Source: Kalmanozyma brasiliensis GHG001 | Lineage: Eukaryota > Basidiomycota > Ustilaginomycetes > Ustilaginales | NCBI RefSeq assembly: GCF_000497045.1 | Contig: NW_015961964.1 | Location: forward strand, 1-64,000 | DNA length: 64,000 bases | Reading direction: 5' to 3' | In this document: one piece after another, positions 1-9,940 of the stretch | Layout: the number at the start of each line of letters is the position of its first letter | Position numbering within the stretch: the first letter of the stretch is position 1 | Position numbers and translations under genes: made by a program | Notes under the pieces: generated by a model | What the model saw: the letters and a program-made list of their open reading frames with translations, nothing else | Told to the model about the DNA's origin: nothing | Databases searched by the model: none

Positions 1-306
1 CAAGGAAGGACGATCTGAGCAGCACCACCAGTCGAGGAGCGACGAGGGTGAGAGTCGAATCACGAAGGAGAACCCCAGAGGACGCAGGGGCAGCATACCA
101 AGGCAGTCGGTTCATACCCGCAACAACAGGCTGCAACATCACCAAACGTTCATACACGCACCGCACCGCATCTTCGCATCTCGCATCTCATTCACGTTCC
201 ACACACGCAATCGCTTTTGTCCCATGATTCATTCCACGATGGGCTGTTCTGACATCTGAAGGACCTGCGTGATGAGTGTGGCGTGGTCTTATTTGCGTTT
301 GTATCT
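1..306. other. Intergenic end of window, no gene seen
   Basis: No convincing coding frame is visible here. The stretch lies downstream of the minus-strand M28 peptidase stop codon and probably holds its 3' UTR. It may also hold part of the promoter or 3' region of a gene outside the window. Confidence 0.5.
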
Positions 307-1776
307 CTAGGCTTTATCGAATCCGGCCACGTGCAGCGCACTTGCCAACACGACCTTTGCAATCGCCCTCAGCTGTTCGACACTATACCCGTCCCTGTCC
401 ACGACATCACCTGAATTATGGTACATAGGATCCTTAATCGGACCGTTGCGCTCGAAGACCCAGGTCGCAGGGAAGTTGTTCTCCCAGAAGCTCTGGTGGT
501 CGGAGCAGCAAGCAGGCGTATAGCCCTGTTCCAACTCTGGCACGTACAACTCTGCCACCTGACGGACGAGATCCGTTGCGGACTGGGTAACGAATTTGTC
601 CGGAAAGGCGAGTTGGAGGGGTTCCCCTGGATGACGGTACGCGAGCATGTCCATTTGGATCGCCAGTTTCACCTTCTCCTTGAGGGCTGAGGCGTAGTGG
701 GAGGAGCCGACCAGACCCTGTTCTTCACCAGAGAAGAAAATCAGGCGGACAGGAGAGCGAAGTGCGAGGGGGGACGAGCCGAGGGCTCGGGCGATGGCGA
801 GAAGAGCCGAGGTGCCCGAACCGTCATCGTCCCCACCCGGAGCCGTCGTGCTGCCAAATGTACCGCGAGAGTCGTAGTGCGCCGAAACCACCACCCACTC
901 TTCCTCCCCGGAGGCGGGGACAGAACAGACGATGTTGGGCGCGAAAAACGGCGAGTAGGACCAAAACTCGCACGAACCGTTCACGGCGGACAGCGAAGCC
1001 TCCATCTGGCTCTTGAGCCATCGACCCGCCAGACGCGCTCCGTAGGTCGCACTGTGTCGACTGTGCCATTCGCCGATCTCGCTCGGCTGGGCGGATTCGC
1101 CCGTGAGGATGCGAAGGTCGGATTCGATGCGCGAGGCGTTGAATGCGGACGAGGAGAGGATCGAGGCAACGTGCGAATTGTGTTTGGGCTTGTTGTACTT
1201 TGGTTCTGGCTTGTCTGTGAGGGTGGAGAAGGAGGAGAGTGGTTGGAAGACAAGGCGCTGCAGACGGGTGTCGAATGTCGTGTGGTGATCGATGGTCGCA
1301 AGTGCGGAAGGGGTGACAGCGACGACAAGGGAAGCACCGTGCGCGCTGAGCAGCTGCATCGAGGGCGATGTTGGGAGGTGGAACGCCACCTGCCCAGCAT
1401 CCTCTTCGACTGGTGAAGACTGCGTAATGGATAGCGCTTCGAGCGCACGCATCTTCCAAGACCCCTCAAGACCTCGAGTCCCATCCTCGACAGCCTCGGG
1501 CTTGAACAGCACCGCCTCCTCCGGGCCCACCGTCGCCGTTGTCAGACTCTGCGCGCATGATGCATGGGAAGAGGCACGGTAGAGGTACGTCAGACCGGAG
1601 GCGTCGCGCACCTTGGCCACTTCAGAGGCGCACGAGTGGAGGCTCGAGGTGGAGGAGGATAAGAGCCAGTAGGTCCATTCCTGCGAGGTGGAGGCGGGGG
1701 CCGCGAAGACCGCCGTGGTGGACGCCAGAGCCAGTGCTCCCAGCAGCACGGTTGCGGTTCTCTTGAGTTCGATCAT
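307..1776 (-). CDS. Secreted M28-family zinc aminopeptidase
   Basis: Predicted 489-residue extracellular or vacuolar metallopeptidase of the M28 family, which removes N-terminal amino acids using two zinc ions. The C-terminal half shows the M28 ligand series in order: SAHYDSRG (His near residue 300), GGDDDGSG, SGEEQGL, QMDML and a late CSDHQSFWEN His. A hydrophobic signal peptide follows the Met of MIELKRTATVLLGALALAS and ends near an AxA site. I chose this Met at 1776; the open frame extends 70 codons upstream, but that segment is basic, unconserved in appearance and would hide the signal peptide. The roughly 180 residues before the catalytic domain have no motif I recognise. A leucine-aminopeptidase-like specificity is likely but cannot be read from the sequence. 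Confidence 0.88.
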   Translation of the reverse strand: MIELKRTATVLLGALALASTTAVFAAPASTSQEWTYWLLSSSTSSLHSCASEVAKVRDASGLTYLYRASSHASCAQSLTTATVGPEEAVLFKPEAVEDGTRGLEGSWKMRALEALSITQSSPVEEDAGQVAFHLPTSPSMQLLSAHGASLVVAVTPSALATIDHHTTFDTRLQRLVFQPLSSFSTLTDKPEPKYNKPKHNSHVASILSSSAFNASRIESDLRILTGESAQPSEIGEWHSRHSATYGARLAGRWLKSQMEASLSAVNGSCEFWSYSPFFAPNIVCSVPASGEEEWVVVSAHYDSRGTFGSTTAPGGDDDGSGTSALLAIARALGSSPLALRSPVRLIFFSGEEQGLVGSSHYASALKEKVKLAIQMDMLAYRHPGEPLQLAFPDKFVTQSATDLVRQVAELYVPELEQGYTPACCSDHQSFWENNFPATWVFERNGPIKDPMYHNSGDVVDRDGYSVEQLRAIAKVVLASALHVAGFDKA

Positions 1777-4284
1777 GATCCTCCGTGGGTTGCGGTGTTG
1801 CTCGCGATGGGTTGGAGGGGAGCGGCTCGGAAGGTGAACCCAAAGTTGGCGTGAGCAGCCCGGCGGTCTAAGAAGCATGGACCGAGCGCGAAAGAATTTG
1901 GTGAGTGTTGTAAGATCCTGATATCTGCACAAATGACATGATTTCGGCCGACAAGCGCAACCACCTCTTCCGCCTTGCTGGATCACGCGGCCGTCTTACT
2001 GCTGGAAGAGGTCTGTTCGAGGTTGTCTGTACGGTCCCAGCTCAGAGGCGGTCTGCCGCCCCAGCCGCGGCGAGGCGAAAAGACGCATGCTGACGGTGAC
2101 GCACGCCGCCACCATTGTCACTTATTGCCGTGCGAAGAGCCGTGCGTCATCAGCGTGGCGCGAGATCATGCAAACTCTTCAAAGCTTGGGGCCTTCCCCA
2201 CAGAACGGCCCCAAGTTAGCGTCGTGCAGGTCATGCTCACATGCCGAACTTGCATTACGGTGTCGAGCCATACGAGGGGGCTTGCGAGTGTAGAGAGGAT
2301 CGAAATCGAGACCCAAGCGAGGCGACAAGAAGAAAAGTCGAAAAGCGGTAAAGCCTTGCTAGCCATCAAATCCGAGATCTGATTGGGTCTGCTGTCTTGG
2401 ATTGAGACTCCGCGTCTGACCTTCTTAATCGCGTGCAACTGTAATTCGTGGTCGTCGTTTCCCCGCTTATCTGTAACGGTCGAGGTCGGACAAAGGGGCC
2501 GATGATGCCATGTGCAAGAGTGGCTGTTCCAGCAGATGTGGCGTATGCTGTGCAGCGTGCGAGGCGGGCGCAGAAGGAGGTGGCTGAACGCGGCGAAAGG
2601 GCCGAAGCAGAAGCGGCAGCGTGCGAGCCAATTAGAAAGAGGCGAAAGTAGCTCTATCCCCGCACGCCTTGATCGCTGAACGCCCTCTACTCGCCAAGAT
2701 CTAAGCAGGTCTGTGCGAATGATAAGACTGCGCATCTGATCTGCTTCCGATCGCTGAGTTGTGCGACGCACGCTGCTCCGACGGTTGCGGCTGCTCTTGC
2801 ATCCCGCGATGCCGTTGAGGAAGCAAGAAGAAAGTTGCCCAACCACCGGAATTCGGAATTCGCCCGGCAAAGCGAGGCCGAAAAGATCCCAGCAGAGACG
2901 GCTCAACTGGCGGAATCGCCTCGCTTGACGGACAAGCGAGGTTGGTTGCTGAGGTCTCGTTCCCAGCGCAATTTCGCGTCGAGCAGGGATGGAAGAACAG
3001 CGCTCGGGTAACGTGCAAATGCCGTCACGCGAAGAAGTGGACCCAGCCGAGAAGGAAGAGGACGGGGATCTCCGAGTCTAGTGCGGATTGTAGATGATAT
3101 TGCTGTAGGCAGCAATCTGGCAGTATGGGCGACGCGGTGTAATGTAACATGGCGGTTGAAGCTCCGCCATTGTCTGCCATGAAAGCAGGATGAAAGAAGC
3201 TTGATGAGACCACATCAACTGTCGAGCACACCTTCGAGATCCCAGGATTGCGTTTCTCGTTGAGCACCTGAAACCAACAGGATGACCTTGAATGAGATGC
3301 TCCTCGAGATGAGCTCGAGCCAGCAAGCGAAAGGCCAATTCTTCTCACGTCGCCGCGCTCGCCGAGGTTGGAGCGGCCTTTCTTCTCGCCTCGAAAGCTG
3401 GGAGAAAGGCTTTACTGCGACCATTCGCTTGCGGGGTATCGCGTGTGCAGCTGGAAAGTATTGGGCTGGCGCGCCAAGACCCTGCTCGGGCTTGCTGCCC
3501 GCCCCCACGCGAGAATATACCGCAACTCGCCTTTTGGCAGCAGTGCAGGGATTGAAGAAGGACCCTGTTGGTTGGAAGTAGACCCTGTACCCAAGACGTG
3601 CATGCTGATCCGTCGGTAGCGGACTTAGCAGGCCGAAGCGTTGGTCTGCCCTTGGCTCAGTCCTTGCGCGAACGAAGTCGGGGAGAAAGGACTGAGCGTC
3701 GATGGCGTAAGACAATGAGAGACGATTGTGATTGGCGCCCCAAGGCGTCACGCTCTCTGTTTGGGGTGAATTGTAGAGCAAAGGCGGAGGCCCTCTTCGA
3801 GAGACGACCTTTGTCACCCACCTCCGGGTGTTCGCTGCCGGTCAAGCCCGCGGTCCGTGTGCAAGACACACGACTAGCGGAGAATGCTGTTGATCTGGCT
3901 CGGCTCTCAAGACTGTGCTCGTCGCGTAGTGAGGAAAGAGGTGCGAGGAGTCGTGGCACTTTACAAGCTTGGCGGCAACGGATCGCGTGCAGGCATGAAA
4001 GACGGAGAAGGCCCTTTTGAACCATGAAATCTCGCGCCAGGCGTGCAGTGGCATGCAAGCATGACCTCGCAGGGTCAGACTTTGCGCTATCTGAGCTTGC
4101 GGCGGCGGGGGCTCACAATACTGTAGGACAATGGTTGCGAGGAGTAAAGAGGGGCGCAATCAGGCTGCAGTCCATTTGAATCAACATCCTCCTGCACCAA
4201 TCCTGGCCCTTTGATTACAACGCCACTGATCTGCTGTCTGCGCTGTACTGTATTGTCAATTCATTCTCGAGACTTGGAAGCATT

Positions 4285-4327
4285 GCCTGTCCCACGCTGT
4301 CGGCGTCGCCGACAATGTATGACAGGC
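4285..4327. repeat. Nested inverted repeat (43 nt, symmetric)
   Basis: An outer 7-bp inverted repeat, GCCTGTC at 4285-4291 and GACAGGC at 4321-4327, encloses an inner perfect one, TGTCGGC at 4298-4304 and GCCGACA at 4308-4314, around a 3-nt centre. The two unpaired flanks are both exactly 6 nt, so the element is symmetric. It could be a protein-binding dyad or a short hairpin; nothing in the sequence decides which. Confidence 0.6.
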
Positions 4328-5360
4328 GCAGCAGTCATGAGGTTCGACGTAAGAGAGAGCCTTTGAAAAAAAACTTATCGCAATATTTTTTAACGGCTCT
4401 CGTGACCAGCCAGCTGCAGCCAAGTGGATTAGCGCTGCTGCTTATCGCTTGCCTCGTGGCAGCTTAGACCGCTTTTCGAGTTGAGCCTTGAGGGTGTCCA
4501 CCTGCTTTCTACACGTCTGTTCATGCCCCTCGAGCCATCATATTCAGTCAGATGAAAGGGGCAAGAGAAGATGTACAGATGCTCAAGACTGGCACCGAGT
4601 CGAATCCTCTCCTCTTGCCTACGGCTGGAGCTGTCAATTACCAAGACAGAAGCCGTGTTTGACCGGTCCCGTGTTTGTGTTCTTTGAGCAAATTGATTTT
4701 CTTCCAGCTGTCGAAATCGCTCCAGGCTGGCTACCTTGGCTCGCAAACAGCCGTCGTTTCGCTTTGATTCCGCGTCATGGGATCCTTGCTCGGGATCATG
4801 ACGCCGACAAGCTGACTGCCTTACCCTTCGATACCGGCTCATCGATTTGTTCGACGAAAGGGGGAGGCGGTGGGTTAGTGTCGGCTTTGTTCCGCCCTTG
4901 CTGCACAGCTTGCGTGATTCAACTCGATGTTATCAATTGTTTCTAAAAACAAAAATTTCTCCTCTCGAATCTCGAACCCTTGATCCCGTGATTGCTGCTT
5001 CTTGTGGTCAAACCCTCGCTCGCTCGCTTCTAGAGCTGTCTCGCGCTTCCCCTGGAGCGTTCCTGCACCAGACGAGTGTCTCTCGCTTCTCTGTCCATGA
5101 TTGGTTCCCGAGAAGAGAGGAAAAAGATACTGAAGACCCTGCGACCACGCTCCCCTGAATGCTGGAATTCAACTCAATTTCCCCATCCTCGTCTTCTCCT
5201 TTGTCTCTGTCAAAGTGCCGCATCACCCCGTCCGTCCCTGCTGTTCTGCACCCTCTCGCTGATAACGGTTCGAGGCCACTCTGTGTGCATCACTCAATAG
5301 CCTCGCTTCTGGTCCGTCGGGAGGGCACTTGGCGATATCAATTGTTTGCTCTCCTCTCGC

Positions 5361-5380
5361 AGCACAGCACAGCACAGCAC
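5361..5380. repeat. AGCAC pentanucleotide microsatellite, four units
   Basis: Four perfect head-to-tail AGCAC units inside the CT-rich leader upstream of the Zn2Cys6 gene. Likely neutral slippage sequence. Confidence 0.8.
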
Positions 5381-6107
5381 CACTCTCTTGCACCATGGCT
5401 TAGTCTCTCTCTATCTTTTAGCCTTTCTCTTGGCCTTTCCTGCGCTCGTCCGCCCTTTCTTGTGCGCTTTTGCAGTGCGTGATGAGGTCGGCTGGCTATC
5501 TCTGTATCTCTCTGTCTCCCTTCAGTATTGTGTGACGGCCAATCTCGCCTTCCGGTCCCAGAGCTACCGAGAGCCGCCTGCTGCCTCGCTTTCCCCCCCT
5601 CTGTCTCCCCAGTCAGCCACACACACTGAATGGCTCTCTTGGTGATCCTCTGCTTGCCTTTCGCAATCCCTTTCGCGCTCATCGTGTCTTGCTATCCATT
5701 CCTTCCTATCTCCCGTCGTCCCTCACCTTCGCTATAGCTTACACCTCATCACCTATCTCCATCATCGTATTATCATACTAGACGGCGTCGGTCTCTTCCT
5801 CGACTGCCACCCAAAAAGCGCTATCTTGCAGCGCTACCTTCTTTCTGATTTATCGCCTTCTACATCGTGCTCTTCCAGTCCTCGACTCTAGAATCAGCTC
5901 GCACCCCTTTCTCACCCAACATCGCGCAGTTTCACGTCTTCTCGTAGATCACTTTACATCGAGGACAGTCAGATTCATGGCGCATACAACCTTGCTATAC
6001 AAGCTATAGAGCACCGACCTAGACTCCCTTACAGTAGACAATTAGCATCGCCACGCCATTCAGCCTCTACCATTTAGCATATCAACAACCTTCTGCACTT
6101 CGCCATC

Positions 6108-9074
6108 ATGGGTTTCATCAAAGTGGAGAACCAGCCTAGCTTCGGCTCCGGCCCCGTCCACATCAACCACAACGAGCCTCAGCCCGGCCAGTTTGCCTTC
6201 CTGCCTTACAGCAACGCCGATTTCGACAATGTTCACCCCAGCGAGCTCCACAAGCCAGGCACCAGCGACGGTCGCGCCAAAGTTGCTCGCGCCTGTACAG
6301 AGTGCAAGTCGCGTAAGATGCGCTGCGACGGTGGTCTTCCCTTCTGCGGTCGTTGCACCACCCACAGCCGCACCAAATCGTGCGCCTATGTTGACCCTCC
6401 CAAGCGTTCGCCCATCACCCGTCAGTACGTCAGCACGTTGGAGACGCAGCTAGAAGAAGCCAAGAAGAAGATCGCCCAACTCCAGTCCGACTCGACCACC
6501 ACCAACACTAAGCCCGTTTCCGACAAGCCAGCAGCCGCTCCCAATGCCGCGCTCCTTCGTCGACACACTCAACCCTACATGCAGAACCGCTCCTTGACCG
6601 GCGAAGACACCACTCACGCCTGCGCCCTTGACACCGGCAGGCCCATCCTCTCATCAAAGAAGCGATCTCGCTCCTATGCAGACGGGCTTGACGATGACAT
6701 TCGCGAAGACGATGCTGAGTTCGGCCACGTCGATAAGCAGGATGCCACTGCCTCGGCCTCGAAGGAGGACGACAGTCTGGGTGGAGGCAACTTTGTCAGC
6801 CTCACCAGCTGCAATGCTGCGCTTCAGATTGCTTCCCAGTTGAGCGCCGGAAGCCAAGCAGGCGCAAATGCTGGCATCTCTGCCAGTCAAGCGCTCGCTG
6901 GTCATGACTCCACCTCTAGCTCGGCCAAGGCCGGCGCCATCGACATCTCTTGTGAGGGTCTTGCTCGAGCTTCGTCCTCGACCTCTGCCTCACTGCCCAC
7001 CGCTGCTTCGTTGCCTAACAACCTCGACTTTAGCACGTGGGACTATGAGAGCCAGCGCTTCGCCGCCGAACTTCTCGAGTCCTTCTTCGAGTTCCATCTG
7101 CCATCCCACCCCATTCTCCACCCTGCTACCTTCCGTGCCCAGCTCCAAGGCACCGTCTGCCCTCCCAGCTCCCCCGCTTGGCCCATGCTCGTCAACATGG
7201 TCTTCGCTCTCGGCGCGCTCGAACGCAGGATATCTGCGCAAGAGGCTGACCACGACACCCTCTTCTACGAGCGAGCCAAGCAGCTCTACAGCGCCGTCCT
7301 GTTCGACAAGGCCGAGATCATCTCGGTCCAGGCTTTGACATTGATGGCTAGCTACTGTCAGAAGAAGAACCTCTTTGCAGCGGCTTGGATGGTGCTTGGC
7401 AGCGCTCTTCGCATGGCCATCTCCATGGGTCTCCACTCCGAGTCGGCATTGCAGGCTCGCGACATGCCCGCCTTTGATCGCGAGTTTGGTCGACGCATCT
7501 GGTACACGCTCTTCGCTATGGAGGCGGACACATGTGTCAGCATGGCCCGTCCCAATGGCCTCCTCGCCATCAACGCCGACGTCGCGCCGCCTCAGAACAT
7601 TGACGAGACCGCCATGTCGCCCACCTCCGACCAACTGCCTGCCGAGGTGGCCGAAGCCACCGTCAGCTCGACGCTCGCCATCCACGCCAAGTTCGCTTCC
7701 GAGATCAGCATGCCACTCCAGGCCAGACTGATGCGAGGCTCCAACCCTTCCATCGAGGAGGTGCGCGCCTTTGATCTCAAGACCGAAGAGTTCATCGACA
7801 ACCTGCCCGAATACATGGACGATGGCTACGCTGGACCGCGGCCGGCGTCGTTCTCGGTGGCTTCGGCTCGCCTGCGATGGAGGTGCAACAACTTCCGCAT
7901 GGTCATGTTCCGCCCCTTCCTGCTCTCCAACGCCGTCGCCGCCGCCGCTGCTCGCTCGCGTGGCGCACCGCGACCCGCGCTTCGTCCCGCCGTAAAGCAG
8001 GCGATCGCGTTGTGCCGCACCACGGCCAGCAACAACATTGTCTCGATCTCCAACTTCTGGGATTCGCACCCGCACAACCAGGCCATGGCTTGGCACGCCA
8101 TCTACTTCCTCACCCAGAGCGCGCTGGTACCTCTTGTCTCTCTTCTGGACGAGCCCAGCAACCCCGAGGCACGCGAATGGGTGAGCCTGCTGCAGACTTG
8201 TGTGCGCTTGCTCGTCGACATGGGTCGAATCACCCCCATCGGCGCCAAGTGCAAGGACGCCATTGAGAACCTCGCTGGTAGCCTGCTGCGCGATGCTGTC
8301 GACGACGACAGCGAGTCCATGATCCTGTCCAAGTGGATGTCCGAGGCCGGTGCTTCCGGCAATGGGTCGACCGCCGCTGTGGACCCGCTCATGTGGTCTT
8401 CGCACCTCATGAGCGCTGGCAGTGCTGGCTCGTCTGATGTCAATTTTGGTGGCGCCGTGGCTCACCCCACCGGACCATCGCTGACCTTGTCGCTCGACAG
8501 TGCCTCCTCGGATGGCATGTCGGCCGCCTTTGACTTTGCACGAAGCATGGATGCCTCGCCGGGCGACCACCGTTCATCGATTGCCGACTCGATCGACGCT
8601 TGGGCGGCAACAGCGACGCAGCGACCTTCGACCGCCTCGCAATGGTCCGAAAACGGCCCGTCGAGCTTGCCTGAGCGTGACTTCCTCCATCGCGAAAGGA
8701 TCGACCAGTGGTTCGGCCTCCAGGCCTCACACCCTGGATCTGGCCGTCACGATCCCACCTCGGCATCGATGATGAGCACGTCGGAGCCCGGTTCGAGCCA
8801 CAGTGGTGCGCACATGCCCGTGTCGGCTGGTCACCCAGTCTCGACGCCACTGCAACAGCCCGCGCACGGCGGAATGGACTGGCAGACGGCGGCGGACCCC
8901 ACCAACTGGTGGAACGTGCAATACCGTCATCCCAATCCTGCGCCATCCAATAACGGATTCATGTTCAACAACAACGCCGAGATGCAGAACGCTCACCTCG
9001 CGTCATCCGGCCACGTCCATGCTCAACACATGCAACCGCATGGGCACCCCTCGCACCCGCAGCACTTTTTCTAA
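6108..9074 (+). CDS. Zn(2)Cys(6) fungal transcription factor
   Basis: 988-residue nuclear regulator. A complete binuclear zinc cluster lies at residues 63-92 with the spacing C-x2-C-x6-C-x6-C-x2-C-x8-C, embedded in basic residues (CKSRKMRC). A short heptad-like helix (STLETQLEEAKKKIAQLQ) follows and probably mediates dimerisation. From about residue 310 to 620 there is a fungal-specific middle homology region, with the typical ALRMAISMGLH and GRRIWYTLFAMEAD signatures. The C-terminal 250 residues are Ser/Gly/His-rich and probably disordered or activating. The ATG sits in a good context (ccatcATGG) and the frame has no intron. Its target pathway is unknown: zinc-cluster proteins diverge too much for that to be read here. 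The very long upstream region suggests complex regulation. Confidence 0.93.
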   Translation: MGFIKVENQPSFGSGPVHINHNEPQPGQFAFLPYSNADFDNVHPSELHKPGTSDGRAKVARACTECKSRKMRCDGGLPFCGRCTTHSRTKSCAYVDPPKRSPITRQYVSTLETQLEEAKKKIAQLQSDSTTTNTKPVSDKPAAAPNAALLRRHTQPYMQNRSLTGEDTTHACALDTGRPILSSKKRSRSYADGLDDDIREDDAEFGHVDKQDATASASKEDDSLGGGNFVSLTSCNAALQIASQLSAGSQAGANAGISASQALAGHDSTSSSAKAGAIDISCEGLARASSSTSASLPTAASLPNNLDFSTWDYESQRFAAELLESFFEFHLPSHPILHPATFRAQLQGTVCPPSSPAWPMLVNMVFALGALERRISAQEADHDTLFYERAKQLYSAVLFDKAEIISVQALTLMASYCQKKNLFAAAWMVLGSALRMAISMGLHSESALQARDMPAFDREFGRRIWYTLFAMEADTCVSMARPNGLLAINADVAPPQNIDETAMSPTSDQLPAEVAEATVSSTLAIHAKFASEISMPLQARLMRGSNPSIEEVRAFDLKTEEFIDNLPEYMDDGYAGPRPASFSVASARLRWRCNNFRMVMFRPFLLSNAVAAAAARSRGAPRPALRPAVKQAIALCRTTASNNIVSISNFWDSHPHNQAMAWHAIYFLTQSALVPLVSLLDEPSNPEAREWVSLLQTCVRLLVDMGRITPIGAKCKDAIENLAGSLLRDAVDDDSESMILSKWMSEAGASGNGSTAAVDPLMWSSHLMSAGSAGSSDVNFGGAVAHPTGPSLTLSLDSASSDGMSAAFDFARSMDASPGDHRSSIADSIDAWAATATQRPSTASQWSENGPSSLPERDFLHRERIDQWFGLQASHPGSGRHDPTSASMMSTSEPGSSHSGAHMPVSAGHPVSTPLQQPAHGGMDWQTAADPTNWWNVQYRHPNPAPSNNGFMFNNNAEMQNAHLASSGHVHAQHMQPHGHPSHPQHFF

Positions 9075-9940
9075 GTGTTGACACCACCATCACCACCTCT
9101 CTTTCCCTTTCGGATAGCACCTTATACCCAAAAAGCCTTTGACAGCCGTCTCGACGCACTCTGTCACGGGCATTGCTCGTAGCTCATTCTGTCTCGTCTC
9201 CTTGCCTTTCTTTCCCTTGTCCGTCCTCTTCGTTGTCAGCATTTTGGATCTTGCCTTTGGATCGCCCTTGTATTTTAGCCCGTGTCTCTCTCTCTTAAGC
9301 TTTCATTACGCAGTAGATGCCCTGTGCTCATTCCGTCGAGACCAAAGTTGTGCGCAAGAGCTCGGCAAGCAGGCTGATATGACCAAGGTGGACTTGTCGA
9401 CGTTGCAGCAGCAGATGCATAGGGCCAGTCAGGTGGCCAACAGGGGGTACACCCTCCTCGTCCGGCTGGGTCGTCGTCGTCGCGTGAGGGCTGCGTGCGG
9501 GCGGTCACTGCAGGCGCAGCGTATCCGGACAAGCTTTGAGTTTGGAAGGAATCACTCCTGACTTTCAAGAGTATCACGCGCTTTGCTGTACGTAGACTGT
9601 AGAAACTTCAACGCCTCAGCAGCCCTCTCGCAACACTTGTCTCCATCTCGTTCGCGTTGCACTTGCAGCAAGGACAGTGAAATGGATTTCCGACGTCCGG
9701 CAGACCTTTTAATCAGGGCGAGCTGGCGTTGCGCGTGTGACAGCTGCAGGGCACCTGGCCGCCAAGACAAATTGCAGATTTCGCCGTCCTCCTCACCCCC
9801 CTTAGCCGACTCACTCTTACACGCACTGGTCCTTTCATCTCCTTGCTTGCTTGTCTGCATTGTCCAGCTCGACCGCCGTCCGATGCTTCAACCTTCTGTC
9901 GCTCCTTTCTGCTTCTCACCCACCATTCCACATCGCCTTG
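9075..9940. other. Intergenic region between TF and mannosidase
   Basis: Holds the 3' UTR of the zinc-cluster gene and the promoter of the mannosidase gene. Short open frames on both strands show no protein-like composition, and I see no RNA gene. Confidence 0.5.

Larger units (their letters stand above)
1777..6107. other. 4.3-kb gene-free stretch and long CT-rich leader
   Basis: No frame here looks like a real protein: the longest, antisense at 2166-2906, is Ser/Arg/Cys-rich without domain character. The right third, about 5160-5760, is strongly CT-rich, as in many fungal promoters and 5' leaders, and holds four tandem AGCAC units at 5361-5380. An A/T-rich patch lies at about 4365-4392 and a nested dyad at 4285-4327. 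The region probably serves as promoter and leader for the Zn2Cys6 gene at 6108 and as the upstream region of the divergent M28 gene. A noncoding RNA cannot be excluded. Confidence 0.5.

Noticed and set aside
2166..2906. 246-codon minus-strand frame in the 4.3-kb gap
   Set aside because: No recognisable domain, Ser/Arg/Cys-biased, no supporting context; treated as noncoding.
4960..4990. TTCGA-containing stretch considered as a tRNA T-arm
   Set aside because: The flanking five bases do not form a T-stem and no acceptor or anticodon arm could be found. No tRNA was recognised anywhere in the window.
6990..8570. 526-codon minus-strand frame
   Set aside because: Lies wholly antisense to the zinc-cluster factor, is Arg/Gly/His-rich and has no domain; a codon-bias shadow.
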